Source of the DNA: DASUFI01 sp036274635
GTDB lineage: Bacteria; Planctomycetota; B15-G4
Reading direction: 5' to 3'
DNA length: 6,253 nucleotides
Assembly: GCA_036274635.1 (NCBI GenBank)
Contig: DASUFI010000149.1
Span: 1-6,253, forward strand
Program-made: the position numbers and the translations under genes
Shown: piece by piece, positions 5,821-6,253 of the stretch
Layout: the number at the start of each line of letters is the position of its first letter
How positions within the stretch are numbered: position 1 is the stretch's first letter
Notes under the pieces: generated by a model
Seen by the model: only the letters and a program-made list of their open reading frames with translations
Databases searched by the model: none
What the model was told of the DNA's origin: nothing

Positions 5821-6096
5821 ATGGACTGGTTGAAGAATCCGATCCTTAAGCGCCTGCTGGCGTCTGGTGTCCGTGCGGGACTGGCGGCCCTCACCGGCTG
5901 GCTCGTCGCCCACGGCTACGCCTCGACGGATGAAGCCTCCGGGCTGGCCGCTGACCTGACGCCGATTCTCGTCGGCCTGCTCTGGTCGCTGTGGGAAGCG
6001 TCCAAGGTCAACGAGCGTATTGAGGTGGCGTTGCAGCTCCCGAAGGGCGCCGACAAGGTGGATCTTGACGCGGCGCTGAAGGCCAAGCGTCAGTGA
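5821..6096 (+). CDS. Putative class II holin (two transmembrane helices)
   Basis: A 91-residue protein. A basic N-terminus (K5, K10, R11, R18) leads into a first hydrophobic helix at about 13-32 (with AGLAALTGWLVAHGYA). A short acidic loop STDEASGLAAD follows, then a second helix at about 46-60 (LTPILVGLLWSLWEA) and a charged tail ending ALKAKRQ. By the positive-inside rule both ends face the cytoplasm, as in class II holins. The 'WLVAHGY...LLWSLWE' pattern is familiar from small putative phage holins, including the kind often labelled Pam3-gp28-like. Holins form inner-membrane lesions that release the endolysin at a set time. The next gene is a lysozyme that overlaps this one by GTGA, which strongly supports the call. 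No second in-frame start suitable for an antiholin is seen at the N-terminus. Confidence 0.82.
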   Translation: MDWLKNPILKRLLASGVRAGLAALTGWLVAHGYASTDEASGLAADLTPILVGLLWSLWEASKVNERIEVALQLPKGADKVDLDAALKAKRQ

Positions 6097-6253
6097 CCGC
6101 CCTCGACCGGCTGATCACGTCGCTGCAAGACCACGAGGGCTTTCGGGCCACGGTCTACGACGACGCGACCGGCCAGCCCATCGGCCCCGGCTCGACGCTG
6201 AAAGGCCACCCCACGATCGGCTACGGCTGGGCGGTGGACGTGCATCCGATGTC
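6093..6253 (+). CDS. Phage endolysin, GH24 (T4-lysozyme-type) muramidase, 3' end cut
   Basis: The GTG at 6093 overlaps the holin stop as GTGA, and 53 codons are visible before the right edge. The product would cleave the beta-1,4 bond between N-acetylmuramic acid and N-acetylglucosamine in peptidoglycan at lysis. The motif HEGFR holds the catalytic Glu15, YDDATG holds Asp24 nine residues later, and HPTIGYGW holds Thr41. These align with E11, D20 and T26 of T4 lysozyme. About 11 more residues lie between Asp and Thr than in T4, an insertion (PIGPGSTLKGH) seen in many phage GH24 endolysins. The N-terminus has no signal peptide or SAR-type hydrophobic segment, so release should depend on the holin. 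The identification is secure although the rest of the domain is outside the window. Confidence 0.93.
   Translation, partial: MTALDRLITSLQDHEGFRATVYDDATGQPIGPGSTLKGHPTIGYGWAVDVHPM

Overview
The window looks like part of the late (virion and lysis) module of a tailed bacteriophage or prophage with a GC-rich genome. Nine genes all lie on the + strand with almost no space between them, and G or C dominates third codon positions. Neighbouring genes mostly overlap by 1 to 10 bases or are separated by 1 to 15 bases. There is no stretch over 20 bases without a gene, and I see no tRNA, rRNA, CRISPR array, insertion sequence, integrase, promoter or terminator. The host cannot be named from this sequence; the base composition suggests a high-GC bacterium.

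Layout: (1) 2-346 is the C-terminal end of a beta-rich protein, probably a structural or head-tail protein, cut by the left edge. (2) 343-894 is a 183-residue protein whose C-terminal two thirds has the strand pattern of a C1q/TNF-like jelly roll, suggesting a small virion decoration or receptor-binding protein. (3-7) 891-5815 holds five consecutive Ala/Gly/Gln-rich proteins with glycine-zipper-like hydrophobic segments, Pro/Ala linkers and long helical regions. This is the usual appearance of ejection (internal virion, DNA-delivery) proteins of short-tailed phages. (8-9) 5821 to the right edge is a lysis cassette: a two-helix holin-like protein, then a GH24 lysozyme-type endolysin cut by the edge, joined by a GTGA overlap.

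Read together, one late transcript would make virion proteins, a set of candidate DNA-delivery proteins and finally the lysis pair. Short overlaps (ATGA, TAATG, GTGA) imply translational coupling, and strong Shine-Dalgarno sequences appear mainly where the next gene starts after a stop (2316, 3259, 5821). Only the endolysin is identified firmly; the holin is well supported by topology and position. The five middle proteins are assigned by composition, partial family resemblance and gene order. I found no evidence for a new defence or regulatory system. The most interesting material is the poorly characterised candidate ejection-protein set and its short motifs: a DUF4214-like segment, a tandem DEWETV motif, an 11-residue periodicity and a lone C-terminal Asp-box.
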